A DNA stretch of 64,000 bases from Archilochus colubris (taxonomy: Eukaryota; Chordata; Aves; Apodiformes; Trochilidae). The DNA is taken from the NCBI GenBank assembly GCA_023079485.1, contig CM041115.1, positions 43,827,805 through 43,891,804 of the forward strand, in the 5' to 3' direction. The notes below the pieces were generated by a model. That model searched no databases. It was given only the letters and a program-made list of their open reading frames with translations, and had not been told where the DNA came from. Shown one piece after another: positions 1-12,096 of the stretch. Position 1 is the first letter of the stretch. Every line of letters starts with the position of its first letter. The position numbers and the translations under genes were made by a program.

Positions 1-2084
1 ACATGCAAGCAACAGGATAGTCAAAACTGTTCACTGAGGATGCTCTTCTCTTCATGCAAGCAATTTGGAGATGTCTTTGAGGGGTCATCTATTTTATATC
101 ACCACTGAAGACACTGAAAACCTAGAGAAGCCTACTGACCATTCACACGATGGTTTCACATTCCACGTGACAAATCCATCAGTCTAACAGGTATTTATCA
201 TTTATTTAATTATGTAACCCCAAATACACCTTTATAATAGAAGCAATAGCTCAGCTGTTACAGACGTCTTGACATCTGCCTCCTCAGACAGGTCTGATAG
301 GTATCAGTAAGAGGGCAGCATCTCGGGGGTTAAATTGCTAAGGAAAAACCAGAGCAGACAAGACAAAACATCTTTGTTTGCACTGGTGGTATCTATGTCA
401 TATTGTTCGTAACACATAACCACTCTACATCATTATCTAGACATTTTTTCTCTATCTTGCAACCAAATTCCAGATTAAAACACTAGAGAAAGTATAGCTA
501 ATCTTATCTACAAAAAGGCCACATACAATAATTCACTATATTATTCTGCTTTATAGTCCAAGATGAAAGCATAATCCTGAAAGCACAGAGAAAACATAGT
601 ATTTTTTCTTTTTAATGGCCAAGTGTAATTTTAAAAATGCAATACAAAAACAACTACATTTTTAAATATATTTATGCACATATTGTATGAAGTATAAGCA
701 CTGGTGTCACAAGTTACTTCTTCTGTAGTATACCAAAATTACAAGTTAGAAAGATCACTTCCCTAACAGAAGTAGTCCCATTTTTTTTCTATTTGTTTAA
801 ACAACACGTATGCTTAAAATTAAGCCATTTACTAAGGTCAGCTTTAATCCTGCAATTCCTATAGACTGAAAAGAATGAATTATGACAGCTGTTTGGATAA
901 AGACCTACTTAGCATTTAGAACAAATACAGATTATTTGACAGTCCAGGATTCTGACATGCATGCTTTTCCATAAGTTTATAGTTCATTTGAGTGATCAGA
1001 TTCACTATCAGATCGCCACCAAAAAAAAAAAACCAAACCAGTAAAGTTTAAAAACAAGGCTAGATGTAAATCATTAGCTGACATGCACATAGGTAATTAA
1101 GGAATGCTCCTCAAAATAAGTAGTAGGGCAAGCTACTCTTGGCTTCAAAGAGCTTACAAAACAGGTTTTGACAGGCAGTCATAGCAGATAGTCCAAAAAC
1201 CTCCAGGAGCTTTCATCAAATATTCAAGGCCAGTACTTATTCCTGGCATTGCCACAAGTGTGTTAAGATTAAAGAAAGAAAATGCTGAACTATATTTATA
1301 CATACAGCTACGTCACCAGACTATTCTTCTTGCACACAATTCACTCTTCAACACTTTCAGGGGGAACTTCACTCATCCACACCTACTTCCTTGGGTGCAC
1401 ACATCTTTCCTTAATATCAAAAGCCCCATAGGTGAATATCTGGAATTCCTAGTATGGCTTCCTCAATCTCTTCTTTCATGAGATATTCAATACAATTCAT
1501 AATTAAAAGCCAATACTGCTAAAGCAGTAAGGGTTCCAAGGAGCCAACTATAATACTCCTTTGATCACTTGAAGAGCTAAAGAGAAAAAAATAAACAAAC
1601 AGGAAAAAATCTTGTATTTGTTCAGCAAGCTGAACAACCCTGTAAAAGCCATCATTAGTCCACCATAAGAGCCACTAAAACACAGGTGCAAGCAGGGAAA
1701 ACTATGACACATTTCAAAAAGTTTTTAATTAATTGAAGTCTCTGGTTTCCACCACCAAGAATTAACATTACCAGAATGACAACAATGACAAGCTTTCCAG
1801 TGCTGTCAGTGAACACAGTTCCATTGGCTCTTAGCATCAATGAATCTCCTGGGTTACTTAGGTCAGAAATGTCTTCTGATTCAGTAAAAATATATGACAG
1901 CAATCTTCAGAGGGGGGTGCACTTAACACAACCCATTGTGGGGTGTAAGGAGAAAATATGTTTGTAACACTATCACATAAAATAAATTTTTTTAAACATG
2001 CTTATTTCAGCTTTACCTTGGGGTTTGGGTTTTTTTGTTTGGTTTTTTTTGTTTTGTTTTGTTTTTTGTTTTTTTTTTCTTTTC

Positions 2085-2275
2085 AAACACTGGAACAGGC
2101 TTCCAGGAAAGATGGTTGAAGCCCCAAACCTGTCAGTGTTAAAGAGGCATTCTGGCAATGCCCTCAGTAACAGCTTTAGCTTCCAGTCAGCCCTGAAGTG
2201 GTCAGGCAGCTGGGGTAGGTGATTGCTGCAGATCCTCTCCAACTATCTTATTCCACTAGTTTATTTAGTCTAGTT
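2085..2275 (+). repeat. CR1 LINE 3' fragment
   Basis: The sequence resembles the C-terminal end of CR1 ORF2 and its short 3' UTR in sense orientation: an 'aacactggaacaggcttcc' type stretch, then a degraded 'gcagatcctctccaacta' type end. The frame is broken. It is preceded by a T/G-rich low-complexity tract at 2027-2082. Confidence 0.6.
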
Positions 2276-2984
2276 TATTCCACCCTTTTTTAATTTCTGT
2301 GTTAGGTATGCTTGGTAATGTGCACACTAGTACAGTAGCACATGGATATAACTATTAAATACATAAACATACACATGGGGGAGTGAGTGTGGGCTCAAAA
2401 ATCTTTCAGTAACACTGGTGCATGATCAAAAACGTCCACCACTCATCGATGGTCTCTTCTATCTACAATCCAATCTCTTCCTACTAAAGTAAAAGAGTCC
2501 AGGACTTCTTAGCTCAAAAACACTACCAGGATTCCACCTGTTTTTACCTACACCCTTTACCCAGTTTCTAATCTTAATACCTGTACTGTCTCCAAATCAG
2601 AACACAATCCACACTTTGGAATAAGCGTCCCTTAGTTCCATTAGTTCTGCAGGTGAAAAGGAGCTTTACCCATGAAAAATACACATACTTAATGTAAATT
2701 CACACACCTGGAAGTATTTCAAAGGGCTCCTTGTTCTTGAAAACTTTAGAACAGAACTTCACCAGCCTCATGACCTCAATCTTATGTGAAATCTTTCATA
2801 TGTAGTTGAGATAGTAGCAAGTCTTAACAACAGCATTAGCCTGTAGGCTCTTCTGCTTAAAGAAACTGAATTAGTTCAGTCTGACCAGAACTTCTCCCTG
2901 TTCAAAGAAGATACTTCTGACAAAATGAAACATTTTCTAGAATGCAATCATCTTAGTTTGTTTTATGGAAGTCCAACAGGTGAT

Positions 2985-3100
2985 TTAAAACCAAACAAAA
3001 ACCCAAGTCAAACAAAAAAACACTAAACAAACAAAACCCCCAAACCAAAACAACAACAAAAAAACCCAAGCCAAACAAAAACCCCCCCAAACTCAAAACT
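2985..3100. repeat. A/C-rich low-complexity tract
   Basis: Irregular AAAC/AACCC-type units cover this stretch with almost no G or T. It is a simple sequence, with no coding or RNA signal seen. Confidence 0.7.
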
Positions 3101-4395
3101 CCAGCTACATAAAAAATTAATGATAGATGGTATATTCAAACGTGCCCTTAACAGAAATATCTGTCTTACTGAATTTTAACAGTCAGATGTCCACAGAGGT
3201 AACATACTTTTTCAGTTAGTGATCAAGCCTGGAAAAAACAATACCTTCCTTCCAGTCACTCACTACATACTGAATAAAAATGTATTTTTTAAAAAAAATG
3301 TAACGACGTGCAAGTCTGCTCAACTCTTCTACACCACGCCAGCTCTTTTAGTGCTCTGTCTGTAGCCAGTTATACAACATTTACCATTTCAAAACAAGCC
3401 CAAGCACGTCAGTTAATCAATGTCGTCCTTGGGAACAGAACACAAAGTAAACTACATCCCAGAACACTGGGCACTTGAGAGGCATTCTCCATGCCTGTTC
3501 TTTTTACAGATTTTATTGGAAAATATGATCATCTGCTGATGGTCTGCAACTCAAGGTTTAACAAAAGCTAGAAGAGCCTAAACTTTACCTACACGACGTG
3601 CAACAAACCTAACAAAACAGAGGCTGCATGATGATGTTTGCCCAGCACAGTTACTGAGCTGGTTGGTATGTCCTAGCTGGATACCTATACAAGTTAAAAC
3701 AACAGCATCAGCACCCCACCCAGGAACTAATAAACAGTCGTAACACAATGGAACACCATAACACCAACGAAAAGTGATGAAATCTCAGCATAATCTAAAA
3801 TAAAACATTAAGGCTATGACTGCCATTTGATACCTTCTAGTATCAGCTTTCTAAAATTGGATTGTTGGTGTTCTCCTGTAATCTGAGATGAACTCTATAA
3901 ATTGTTCGGAGTTGGAGATATTTATAGACAGATTTAGGGTCTAATCTAGACTGTACTTGGAAGGATTCAGCATTAAAATGTATAGTTAGTATCTCTGCTG
4001 TTTCATTTACTGTGTCGAATCAAGTGGACATACTGCATTTTTCTTACCACACTCATTCAAACTGACTTAAGAGTAAGACATTTAATGTCAATTATTCACA
4101 TAGTCTCAAACTGGATGTTGCTAGAGCAGCAACTTCCATATGAAAGCTATGACAGTTCTTCTGCTTAGGGTCACAAAACTTTCAAACTCTTCATTAAAAA
4201 AAAAAAAGTTCGTTAACTTCTGTGTTACATCATTACATAACAGCCTGCTCCCATCTTTCTAAAAAACGTGTTTCGTGTCTCCTACACTCTTACGTTCTTT
4301 GCAGAAAACATATGAAGGGAGAAGACATGAAGTATATTTGCCAAAAAACCACTGCTACAAACACTCGTCGCACTACGCTAACGCGCTATTTTAAG

Positions 4396-4426
4396 TGAAA
4401 TTAAAAAAAAAAAAAAAAAAAAAAAA
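4396..4426. repeat. Poly(A) run
   Basis: An almost pure A run of about 25 nt. No retroposed gene body is recognisable next to it. Confidence 0.7.
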
Positions 4427-4715
4427 GCTGGTTAGAAGTCTACTTTTAGCAGATGTTAACTCCGGGTAGATCTTTCTTAACGCTACACTGTGATCAGTAA
4501 ACACCGTGACTTACGTGGCTATCGGTAAACACTGCGGTTTATGAGTAAACACCGGGGCTTTATTTTTGATAAAATAATGAAGTATTGGGTAAGCTTTAGA
4601 CTCAAATTCTACCACCCCGTCTAGAATAGGAACGACAAAATATTTCACAGCGGAGGAGAGGGCTTTCCAGCCGGGAGAGCAGGGTCTGAAGGCCAACAGG
4701 AGGACAGATACTCAC

Positions 4716-4856
4716 CCGGCAGTACCAGATGCTTAGCTGAGACGGGGATAACACAGCGAAGAAAGCCCTCTGAGGATCCGTCTGGATGTGAAGAGGTTGC
4801 TCCAGCGACTCCAGAGGACACACCAGCCGCCTGGGCCAGCCGCTGAGGAAATACAT
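4716..4856 (-). CDS. RIC1: RIC1 coding exon 1 (RAB6A GEF complex partner 1, N-terminus)
   Basis: RIC1 pairs with RGP1 to form the exchange factor for RAB6A, acting in retrograde traffic to the trans-Golgi. The 47 codons begin MYFLSGWP, and residues 29-44 ([16 protein letters not shown]) match the start of vertebrate RIC1, where the N-terminal WD40/beta-propeller begins. The ATG at 4856-4854 has G at -3. The exon ends in phase 0 at an Arg codon followed by the donor GTGAGT at 4715-4710. Reading past the donor gives non-homologous residues, which supports the splice. The exon sits at the edge of a CpG island, as expected for a housekeeping first exon. Only this exon of a protein of roughly 1,400 residues is in the window. 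Orientation and neighbours agree with the human locus, where RIC1 lies downstream of PDCD1LG2. Confidence 0.93.
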
Positions 4857-6000
4857 GGCTGTAGATTCCCTCTTCCCGAGAAGGGGGCTCCCAGCTTACT
4901 CTAGCCTAGGCGGGGGTCGGCGGGGACATCGGCCGCAGGGGAGGCGCAGGAGGGCTCGCTCTGATCACCGGCCCGAGGCCGACCACGCATAATCTCCAGC
5001 AACGCGATGGGACCCCTCGGCTCACCACGGGGGCGGCCCGGGGCCCCGCCGGCGCTGCTCCGGCTGGGGCGGGAAGGGACGCGGCCGCCGAGGGGAGAAG
5101 CGGAGTCGGGTCTGGGGAGAGGGCAGAGCGAAACGGGCGGCGGCCTGGGGGAGGCGGCGGGAGCGGGGCGGACGGTCACTGCTCCCAGCGGGCCCGCGGC
5201 ACTTGCGGCGGCGGCAGCAGCAGCAGCGGCAGCAGCAGAAGCGGCGGCTCCTCCCTCCTGCGGGTGCCTCGCCCGCCTGCTCTCCGTGTCGCTGCTGTCG
5301 TCGTCGTTTTCGTCGTCGTTGTCGCCGCCGCCGAGGTCCCCGCCGCCATCTCCCTCCTCCTCCTCCTCCTTCTCCTCCTCTTCCTTCTCCTCCTCCCCCC
5401 CCAGGCTACGGCGTCTCAGCACCAAGGCCCCGAGCGGGACAGCGGCTCCGCGGCGGGGGCGGGAGCGGGGCGGGGGAGGGCTCCGAGTCGGCCATTGGCC
5501 CCGGCGGCGGGTTCGCGCGGAAGTGACGTTCAGGCGCCCGAGGCTCCCCCCTCCTCCCAGCACCCCCGCCCAGACAGACGCCGTGTCAAAGGTTCCGGGG
5601 CAGAAACACGCGCGACGGCGGCGGCGGGGAGGCCACGGGCGGCGGGGCGGGGTCCTGTGCACGCGCTTCCGTTCAAGGCGGGCTCAGCCGCCGCCCTCGG
5701 AGTCCGGGGAGAGGGGTTTGGGAACGAGGGGCAGGGGGAAGAGAAGGCAGTGAGGGGTGGGGAGACGGGAGCCTCCCCCGGGCGCCGGGCGCCGCTCAGC
5801 AGGGAGTCAGTCTGCGCGTGGGGCGGTGTCCGTGGGGGGGACCCCGCAGGCTCTCCGCCGTCCCACGCGGTGGAAACCGCTCCGTAGAGGCGAGCCGGTG
5901 GCTGCGGTGCTGGGGTGTGGATGCCCCGCCTCAGCCGGGTCTGCATGGGGGGTGGTGCTGGGTGAGGCCCTGCAGGGAGGGGGTCTCCAGCACCCAGCCT
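4857..6000 (-). promoter_or_regulatory. RIC1: CpG-island promoter of RIC1
   Basis: GC content and CpG density rise sharply from about 4,860 and fall off near 6,000, in contrast to the AT-rich surroundings. The island begins at the RIC1 start codon, so it should hold the RIC1 5' UTR and a TATA-less promoter. The long open frames here on both strands are low-complexity Ala/Gly/Arg/Pro/Ser translations of GC-rich DNA and are not taken as genes. The island extends about 1.1 kb upstream, so divergent transcription on the plus strand is possible but nothing in the sequence proves it. Confidence 0.85.
5203..5405. repeat. Trinucleotide and homopyrimidine tracts in the CpG island
   Basis: (GCA/GCG)-type triplets occupy about 5203-5250. 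They are followed by a CTC/CTT-rich homopyrimidine tract at about 5350-5402 that ends in a run of C. The mirror-like polypurine strand could favour triplex or length-variable behaviour. Confidence 0.75.
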
Positions 6001-8645
6001 GCGATTCAGGAGATGAGGAGGTTGCTCAGGCTCAGGAGGATGATAGGAGGGCTGCAGTGGGTGATAAAGTCGAGTCTGAGAGAGAAAGAGCTGTCTGTCT
6101 GCCTGTCTGTGTCTGCCTGTCAGTCTGTCGTCAGGATGGAGGTGTCTGCTGAGCCTGTGTCTTGGGGACAAGATGGGCACAGGCACAGGGTACAGGTGCT
6201 CAGCATCCTGGGTTAGGCACCAGACCAGGCTCCTGGCAGGTGCTGGCACAAGTATTTTTCCCAAGGGATGAGTTTGATCAAGGATATGATTAATTTTTAA
6301 AATAAGCCTTTCCTTCTTTCCTTTTTTTTTTTTTTTTTTTTTTTTTTTGTCCTCTAGGTGATTTTCAGCCAAACCCTATTCCTTCATCTTGTTTCCCTTC
6401 TTGCCCAAATGCTTTTATTGACACGTTAAGGGGAGAGCAGGGAAGAACATCTGGTGTCAAGGATGAAAAGCACAAACTAAAGATAAAGCTGCTAGATAAA
6501 GTGAGTGAGGCTTGTTTGTCTCCTCTTGTGGAAAACAAAGGATATGAAGAGAACTCAAGGTTGATGTCCACTCTATTGCAAGGGCAGTTGCCTGTGTTGG
6601 CAAGAAGAATCTATGGTAGAAATCATCTAGAAAGTGTACTGAGCCAGTCCCCCAGCACTGCTTGTTAGAGGAGCTCCTGTGTGCTGGGCTGTCTCCAAAC
6701 AGGTATCACTGCATGCAGATTACCCACTTGCCCTCAAATAATTTGGTCTGTGTTCCTCTTTCATGCTTCTCTGTAGTTTCCTTAATACTACAGAATTAGA
6801 GACAAACATGCTTTTAGCTCATGCTGTCCTGGTGAGATAATGCCAGGTTGTGTTCTGAGAGCAGCACTGATGAAGGAAACAGCTTTTACTGCTGCTAATA
6901 GCAACTACATTTTGGCATTTTGTACACTGTGCAAAAAACCACCGAAATCTTTGTAATTGCTTCTATTGTTGCTTTCTTTGTGGAGAGGCATGAGGCACAT
7001 AATTGAAATCAGAAGTCGTTATGATGCACTCTTGTTAGAAGTATGATTATGAAAACGCTCACATCAGTGGTATGAATACAATTTAAACTGTGATTTTCAG
7101 TACATTTTTGAAGGATGAGTCAAATAAGTGACTTTTAAAAATGATGGGCTGTTTGTAGTTGAATGATTTCTCAGTGTTGGGGTGTGTAACTCACAATACC
7201 CTAGGATGCAAAACTTGCATAGAAATGAAATGCATGCGGGGGACCAAGCTCACAGTTTCTTGAACAACCTGGCAGTGGCTGCCAAGGCACAGTTACTGGC
7301 TCAAGCTGCAAGACTGTGATAATAAAGCTTAACAGAATTGTTAAAGCTCTTTATACACAAAGGTCAGGTTGCCACTTGTCATCAGGTGCACCTAGCTGAA
7401 GATGAGCTGAAGATGCAGATGTATACTAAGTGATAGTCATTCATGTTGTTTCTGAAACTGGGCTCTCCAGATAGCTGTGTCCTGAAAAGGAAGAGCTCAT
7501 GCAGAGCTGTGGGAACATCCAAGAACATCACAAGTCCAGGTACTTGATTTTTTTATCAAGGCTAATATCAATTGCCTTGGTATTAGCACTTGAGTGAAAG
7601 GAGAGAGGTGACAGTGCTGGTGGCAAAAGCAGATTATTCTGCACTGTTGTCACTGTTAAGATTCCTGGCGTTGATTTGTAACTGTTACCACGAACTCTCA
7701 TTTAGATTATGCAGCTGGCTCTTAACAAATGTTCTGCCTGCCTCTATTGCATGAACAATTATGGAGAGTGAGCCCTTGTATGTGAAATTAAGAAAAAAAC
7801 CAAACTCCCACAGCTGTTATCAGTACCACCCATCTTAGAGCCAAAAAAAAAAAAAAAATCAAATTACAGAAAGACTGATAGTGGGGCATGGTTAATAGAC
7901 AATAGCATGACGTTTTTTCCATGCTGCTTACAAATGCAGGCATTACATCATACAAGCCACAAGAGGGTGTGTGACAAATAGTGAACATCTGTGTTATGTA
8001 CATCAAAATATCTTGATGAAGTCATCTTGACTTCTTAAACTGGTTTTGGAACATGTCCCTCACGTTGCAGATTTCAGCTGCTAAAATGTGAAATTTGCTA
8101 TGGATTAGCCTGTTTAAACTGCCTGTGTGATGAGTCATCTTTTGACCCACCAAAAATTGGACTTTTTCATTAAGTACAAATCAGTCCATATAAACAGAAC
8201 AAGATAGGGCAAATATTCAACTAATTTCCTGTGGAGCATTGGCAGAAATTAATTCAGAGGGTGACTATGATGGTTCTTGCCATCCTTAAAATAAATTCTA
8301 AAGAAATATCAAAGTATTAATAGCAGAAATTTAGAAGGAAAAAAAAACCCAACAAACAAACAAACAAACAAACATAGAAGGGAAGTTATTTGATATAACA
8401 CTGTAAGAAAACATGTATTTCAAAGATAAAATACAATGGATTAAATGCTAGTGCTTATCAGCTGCAAAGCCATGAGATTTAATAACGCTCAGAGAAAAAT
8501 CACACTGATTATTGCAGGCATTTTCTGTGTTCAGCCAAGAGAGATGGAAGGAGTATTCTTGTATAGGCTGCCAGAAAGAAGGGGAAGAGCAGTTATTCTG
8601 TTGCTTCTGCATAACAATACTCAGCAGCCCTCAGGTGCTTATCAC
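6001..8645. other. Intergenic, no gene recognised
   Basis: Contains a CTGT/CTGCC-rich microsatellite near 6090-6130, a roughly 28-nt poly(T) near 6320-6348 and an (AAAC)n stretch at about 8350-8373. No exon with splice sites and homology was recognised. The short open frames are at chance level. Confidence 0.6.
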
Positions 8646-8647
8646 AC

Positions 8648-9440
8648 AGAATCACACCTACACAGAGTGTTGGGGATTGGAAGGGACCTCAGGAGATCAT
8701 CAAGTCCAACCCTGCCAGAGCAGGGCCACCTGCTGTAGGTCACTATCATCATGTAGGATGATCATGTAGGAATGCGTCCAGGTGGGCTTTGATGTCTCCA
8801 GGGACGGAGACTCCACAACCTCACTGGGCAGCCTGTGCCAGTGCCCTGTCACCCTCACAATGAAAAAGCTTTTTCTTCTGTTTATCCAGAACCTCCTATG
8901 CTCCAACTTGCATCCATTACCCTTTGTCCTATCCTCAGACATCACTGAGAAGAGCCTGGCTCCATCCTCCCGACACACCCTTTCATATTTGTAAACATTA
9001 ATATGAGGTCACCCCTCCGTCTGCTCCAAGAAGGAGCTGCCAGCTCTCTCAGCCTTTCCTCATCAGGGAGATGTTCCACTCCATTCATCATATTTGTAGC
9101 TCTGTGCCAGACTCTCAAGCAGTTCCATGTCCTTCTTCAACTGAGGGGCCCAGAACTGGACATAAGATTCCAGATGTGGCCTTACCAGGGCAGAGTAGAG
9201 GGGGAGCAGAACCTCTCTCGACCAACTAAACACCCCACTTCTAATGCACCCCAGGATGCCATTGGCCTTCTTGGCCACCAGGGCACACTGCTGGCTCGTG
9301 GTCACTCTTCCATCCACCAGCACCCTCAGCACATCCCTTTCCCCTTCACTGCTCTCCAACAGCTCAGTCCTCAACCTATACTGGTACCTGGGGTTGTTCT
9401 TTCACAGATACAAGACTTTACACTTGCCCTTGTTGTAATT
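8648..9440 (-). mobile_element. CR1 LINE, 3' fragment of ORF2 (degraded)
   Basis: The plus strand reads as the reverse complement of the CR1 3' end, starting near an 'agaatcac' tail at about 8650. Moving rightward it covers the C-terminal part of ORF2. The reverse translation of 9063-9374 carries CR1-type motifs such as GILGCIR and [11 protein letters not shown]. Frameshifts break the ORF. Confidence 0.85.
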
Positions 9441-11144
9441 ATGTACAGTATACCTGTATGTATGTCCTTATATACCTGAAATACTGGGACAGTTCTCATT
9501 TACAACAGCTAGAGTCCATCATTTTACCCCTAAAATCATTACAGAATAGATCCATTATGTCCTTTTGGACTGTTACAGTTACATTCACTGTCTGTCAATT
9601 GTTTTGTTTTTTTAACCTAGCTATGGTGAAATAGAATTAAAAGCTAATACTGAGCAAAAAAAGTGCAGGTAATAAAATTACTTGGATACATTCCACATGT
9701 TTTTCTTAGCAATCAATTATCCATAAATAGCCACAAAATCGTGGCAACATCACTTAGCATTTGGTAATTCGTAACTTAATGCAGTTTGTAATTATTGTTT
9801 TCAGATCACTCTCTAATTAACTTGTAAATAATCCCCATTTACTTTATTGTGGTATGCCATTCCACACAAATCAGACGGTACTGTTTTCATTTTCTCACTA
9901 GACAATTTATGTAATTCAGAGGCACTATAAAGCAGTGTTGCAACTCAGATTTGCAAGTGAACTAGTAAATCTGCTAGTTAGTTTTGGAGTGGAAATACAT
10001 GTGGATACAAATATTATAATGAAGTTGTAGCTACAGTTCAGCTAGATTAGTGAGCCCAAATTTATTTCTTACGTTCCCTTCTCCCCAAGAAAATAGAAAA
10101 GGAAATCAAAGCAAAGCCCTTACCCATGCTTCAACAGCCATATGCAGTATGTAAAGCCAAATATGAAGGCAGAAAAAGGTTTTAATGTTCCCAAAGATTA
10201 ATCATCATTAGTGTCAATATGTCCTGGTGACATATATATATATATATATATATGACAAATACATATATGTGCCAAAATCATGGGCTGTGGGATTTAACAT
10301 AGCTGCCACAAGATCTGCAGGAGATTTGGGTTCTTTAGAATAAAATACATACAGAACCCCTCAGGATTTCAGTTTGCTATACTATAAATTCAGTAGGAGA
10401 TTATTTTTTTTTTAATTCTTCTGTGTCAGTGAAAATATCCTTAGAAATACATTCCCTTCTCTCAGACTTTATTATTTGGGTTTCAGTGACTGATGAATGC
10501 TTTTTAGTTTCACGGGTAACCTACCACTGAAGTGTTTGCTTTGTGCACACAATTTCTTTGCCAAACCTGTTGCAGTTTCTGAATAATGTCTAGCATTTCT
10601 TGAAGGTGTTTGGTGCCTGATACTAGGAAAGTGAAACTTCCAGAATCACAAATAATTTTTTAAGTCTTGACTTTAGGAAACTTCATTATTTTAGATTCAG
10701 GAACACAGAGCACAGCTTCTTTAAGAAAGCACCTACTTGGCAAAATGCAGATCATGTAATTGGGTTGGATCACCACTGATCAGGAAAGGGGGTGCCTACA
10801 AACCCTATATGGTTTTCCAAGAAGAAAAAGGGGTTGTAGAAGGAGCTAAATGACTCTGACTTACACTTCTTTACATCAGTATAAACCAGTACTGATAAAA
10901 TGTTTTCTATTCACTTAAAGAAACAAAAAACCATGCAAGCTGCCATGGGTGTGAAATAATGGGAAATAAATGAATTTAGAATTTTGGGATGATGGCTGCA
11001 TGTTTTCACCAGGCTACACCCTCTACCTGAAGTATGGAGTACAGAGTGCAGTTATGGTATATAACATGGATATGGGAATGACAAAATGGTTGGAGAGATA
11101 TGAGCTCTTGCATATGAAAGCATTGTTAGATAGGATGATCTGGG
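9441..11144. other. Intergenic, no gene recognised
   Basis: AT-rich sequence with an (AT)n microsatellite at about 10232-10253. I see no supported exon, RNA gene or mobile element. Confidence 0.6.
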
Positions 11145-12096
11145 TTGATGTGGTCCCATTTTTTGGTAGCAAGGTAGGGGCCCCAGGTAGGGGCTCCTGC
11201 AAGAAGCTGCTGAAAGCTCCCCTGGCTCCAAAATGTCCAGCCCAACCTCTGGCTAATGTTGAGGCCACCAATGCATCTCTGGCATATTCAAGAAGGGGAA
11301 ACAAGCAGCTGTAAGACTCAGGGCAGGGGAGAGATGAGGAGAGAGGAATATCAGAGGTGAGGTACCAAGAGATACCAAGTTCGATGAGGAAGGAGAGGGA
11401 GAAGGTGCCCTGAAGCTCCTGTCCATACCATGGTGAGACAGCAGGCTGTCCCCCTGCAACTCATGGAAGAGCAGAGTGTATCTGGCTGTGAAGGATCATG
11501 GTGGAGCAGGAGTGGACCTGCAGCCATGGAGCACCCCGTGCCAGGGGAGGTGGCTGTGCCCAAAGTCATCTGTGGCTCTGCCCCTGCTGGAGCAGTTTGC
11601 TCCTGAGGGACTGCACCTCGCAGGAAGGACACGTGTTAGAGGGGCTTGTGAAGGACTGTCTGCCGTGGGAGGAACCCTACATGGGAGAAGGGGAAGACTG
11701 CAAGAAATCCTTCTCCCTGAGTAGGAAGGGGCAGCAGAAAACAACCTGTGATGCATGGGCTGTAAAACCCTCTCCCTGTCTCCCTGCACCACTTGGAGGT
11801 GGAGGTATCAGGAACAGAGCAATTTGTGCCCTGGAAGAAGGGAGGGGTGGGGTAAGGTATTTAAGCTCTGGTTTCTTCGTTTTCTCTTTGCCCTGATTTG
11901 ATTTGATTAATGATAAACTAAATTGATTTTTTTTTCCCCAGGCTGAGTCTGCTCTGCCCAGAGCATAACTGGTGAGTGGGACCCTCCTAGTCCTTGTCTT
12001 GACCCACGGGGTTCTAGGTGGATTTGGGGAATGGGGGAGGAGGAATGGGCAGTGGTGTGGTCCTTTGTTACTGGCTAGGCCTAAACCAGGACTGAT
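11145..12096 (+). mobile_element. Degraded ERVL-type LTR
   Basis: The stretch resembles the long LTR of avian ERVL elements. In order it has a 'gggctcctgcaagaagctgc' segment (11,190s), repeated '...catggagcac...gtgccagg...' G-rich units (11,500-11,700), a purine-rich 'gaagggaggggtggggtaagg' stretch, a TATTTAA box at about 11856, the 'gatttgatttgattaatgataaa' poly(A)-signal region, and the 'ctggtgagtgggaccctcctagtcc' type R/U5 end. Both borders are approximate and no internal region is attached, so it may be a solo LTR. The small open frames inside are incidental. Confidence 0.6.

Larger units (their letters stand above)
1..4715 (-). other. RIC1: RIC1 intron 1 (5' portion, runs off the window)
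   Basis: This AT-rich sequence lies downstream of the RIC1 first-exon splice donor at 4715-4714. I searched the minus strand for the conserved second RIC1 exon and did not find it, so exon 2 should lie left of position 1. Visible content is a CR1 piece near 2.1-2.3 kb, A/C-rich low-complexity sequence near 3.0-3.1 kb and a poly(A) run near 4.4 kb. The remaining sequence shows nothing I can assign. Confidence 0.75.

Noticed and set aside
1655..1903. 82-codon minus-strand frame inside RIC1 intron 1, at first sight exon-like
   Set aside because: No match to RIC1 sequence I know and no convincing flanking splice sites in phase; treated as chance.
4901..6372. Long overlapping open frames (up to about 280 codons) on both strands of the CpG island
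   Set aside because: Low-complexity translations of GC-rich DNA with no domain or splice logic. RIC1 exon 1 explains the island.
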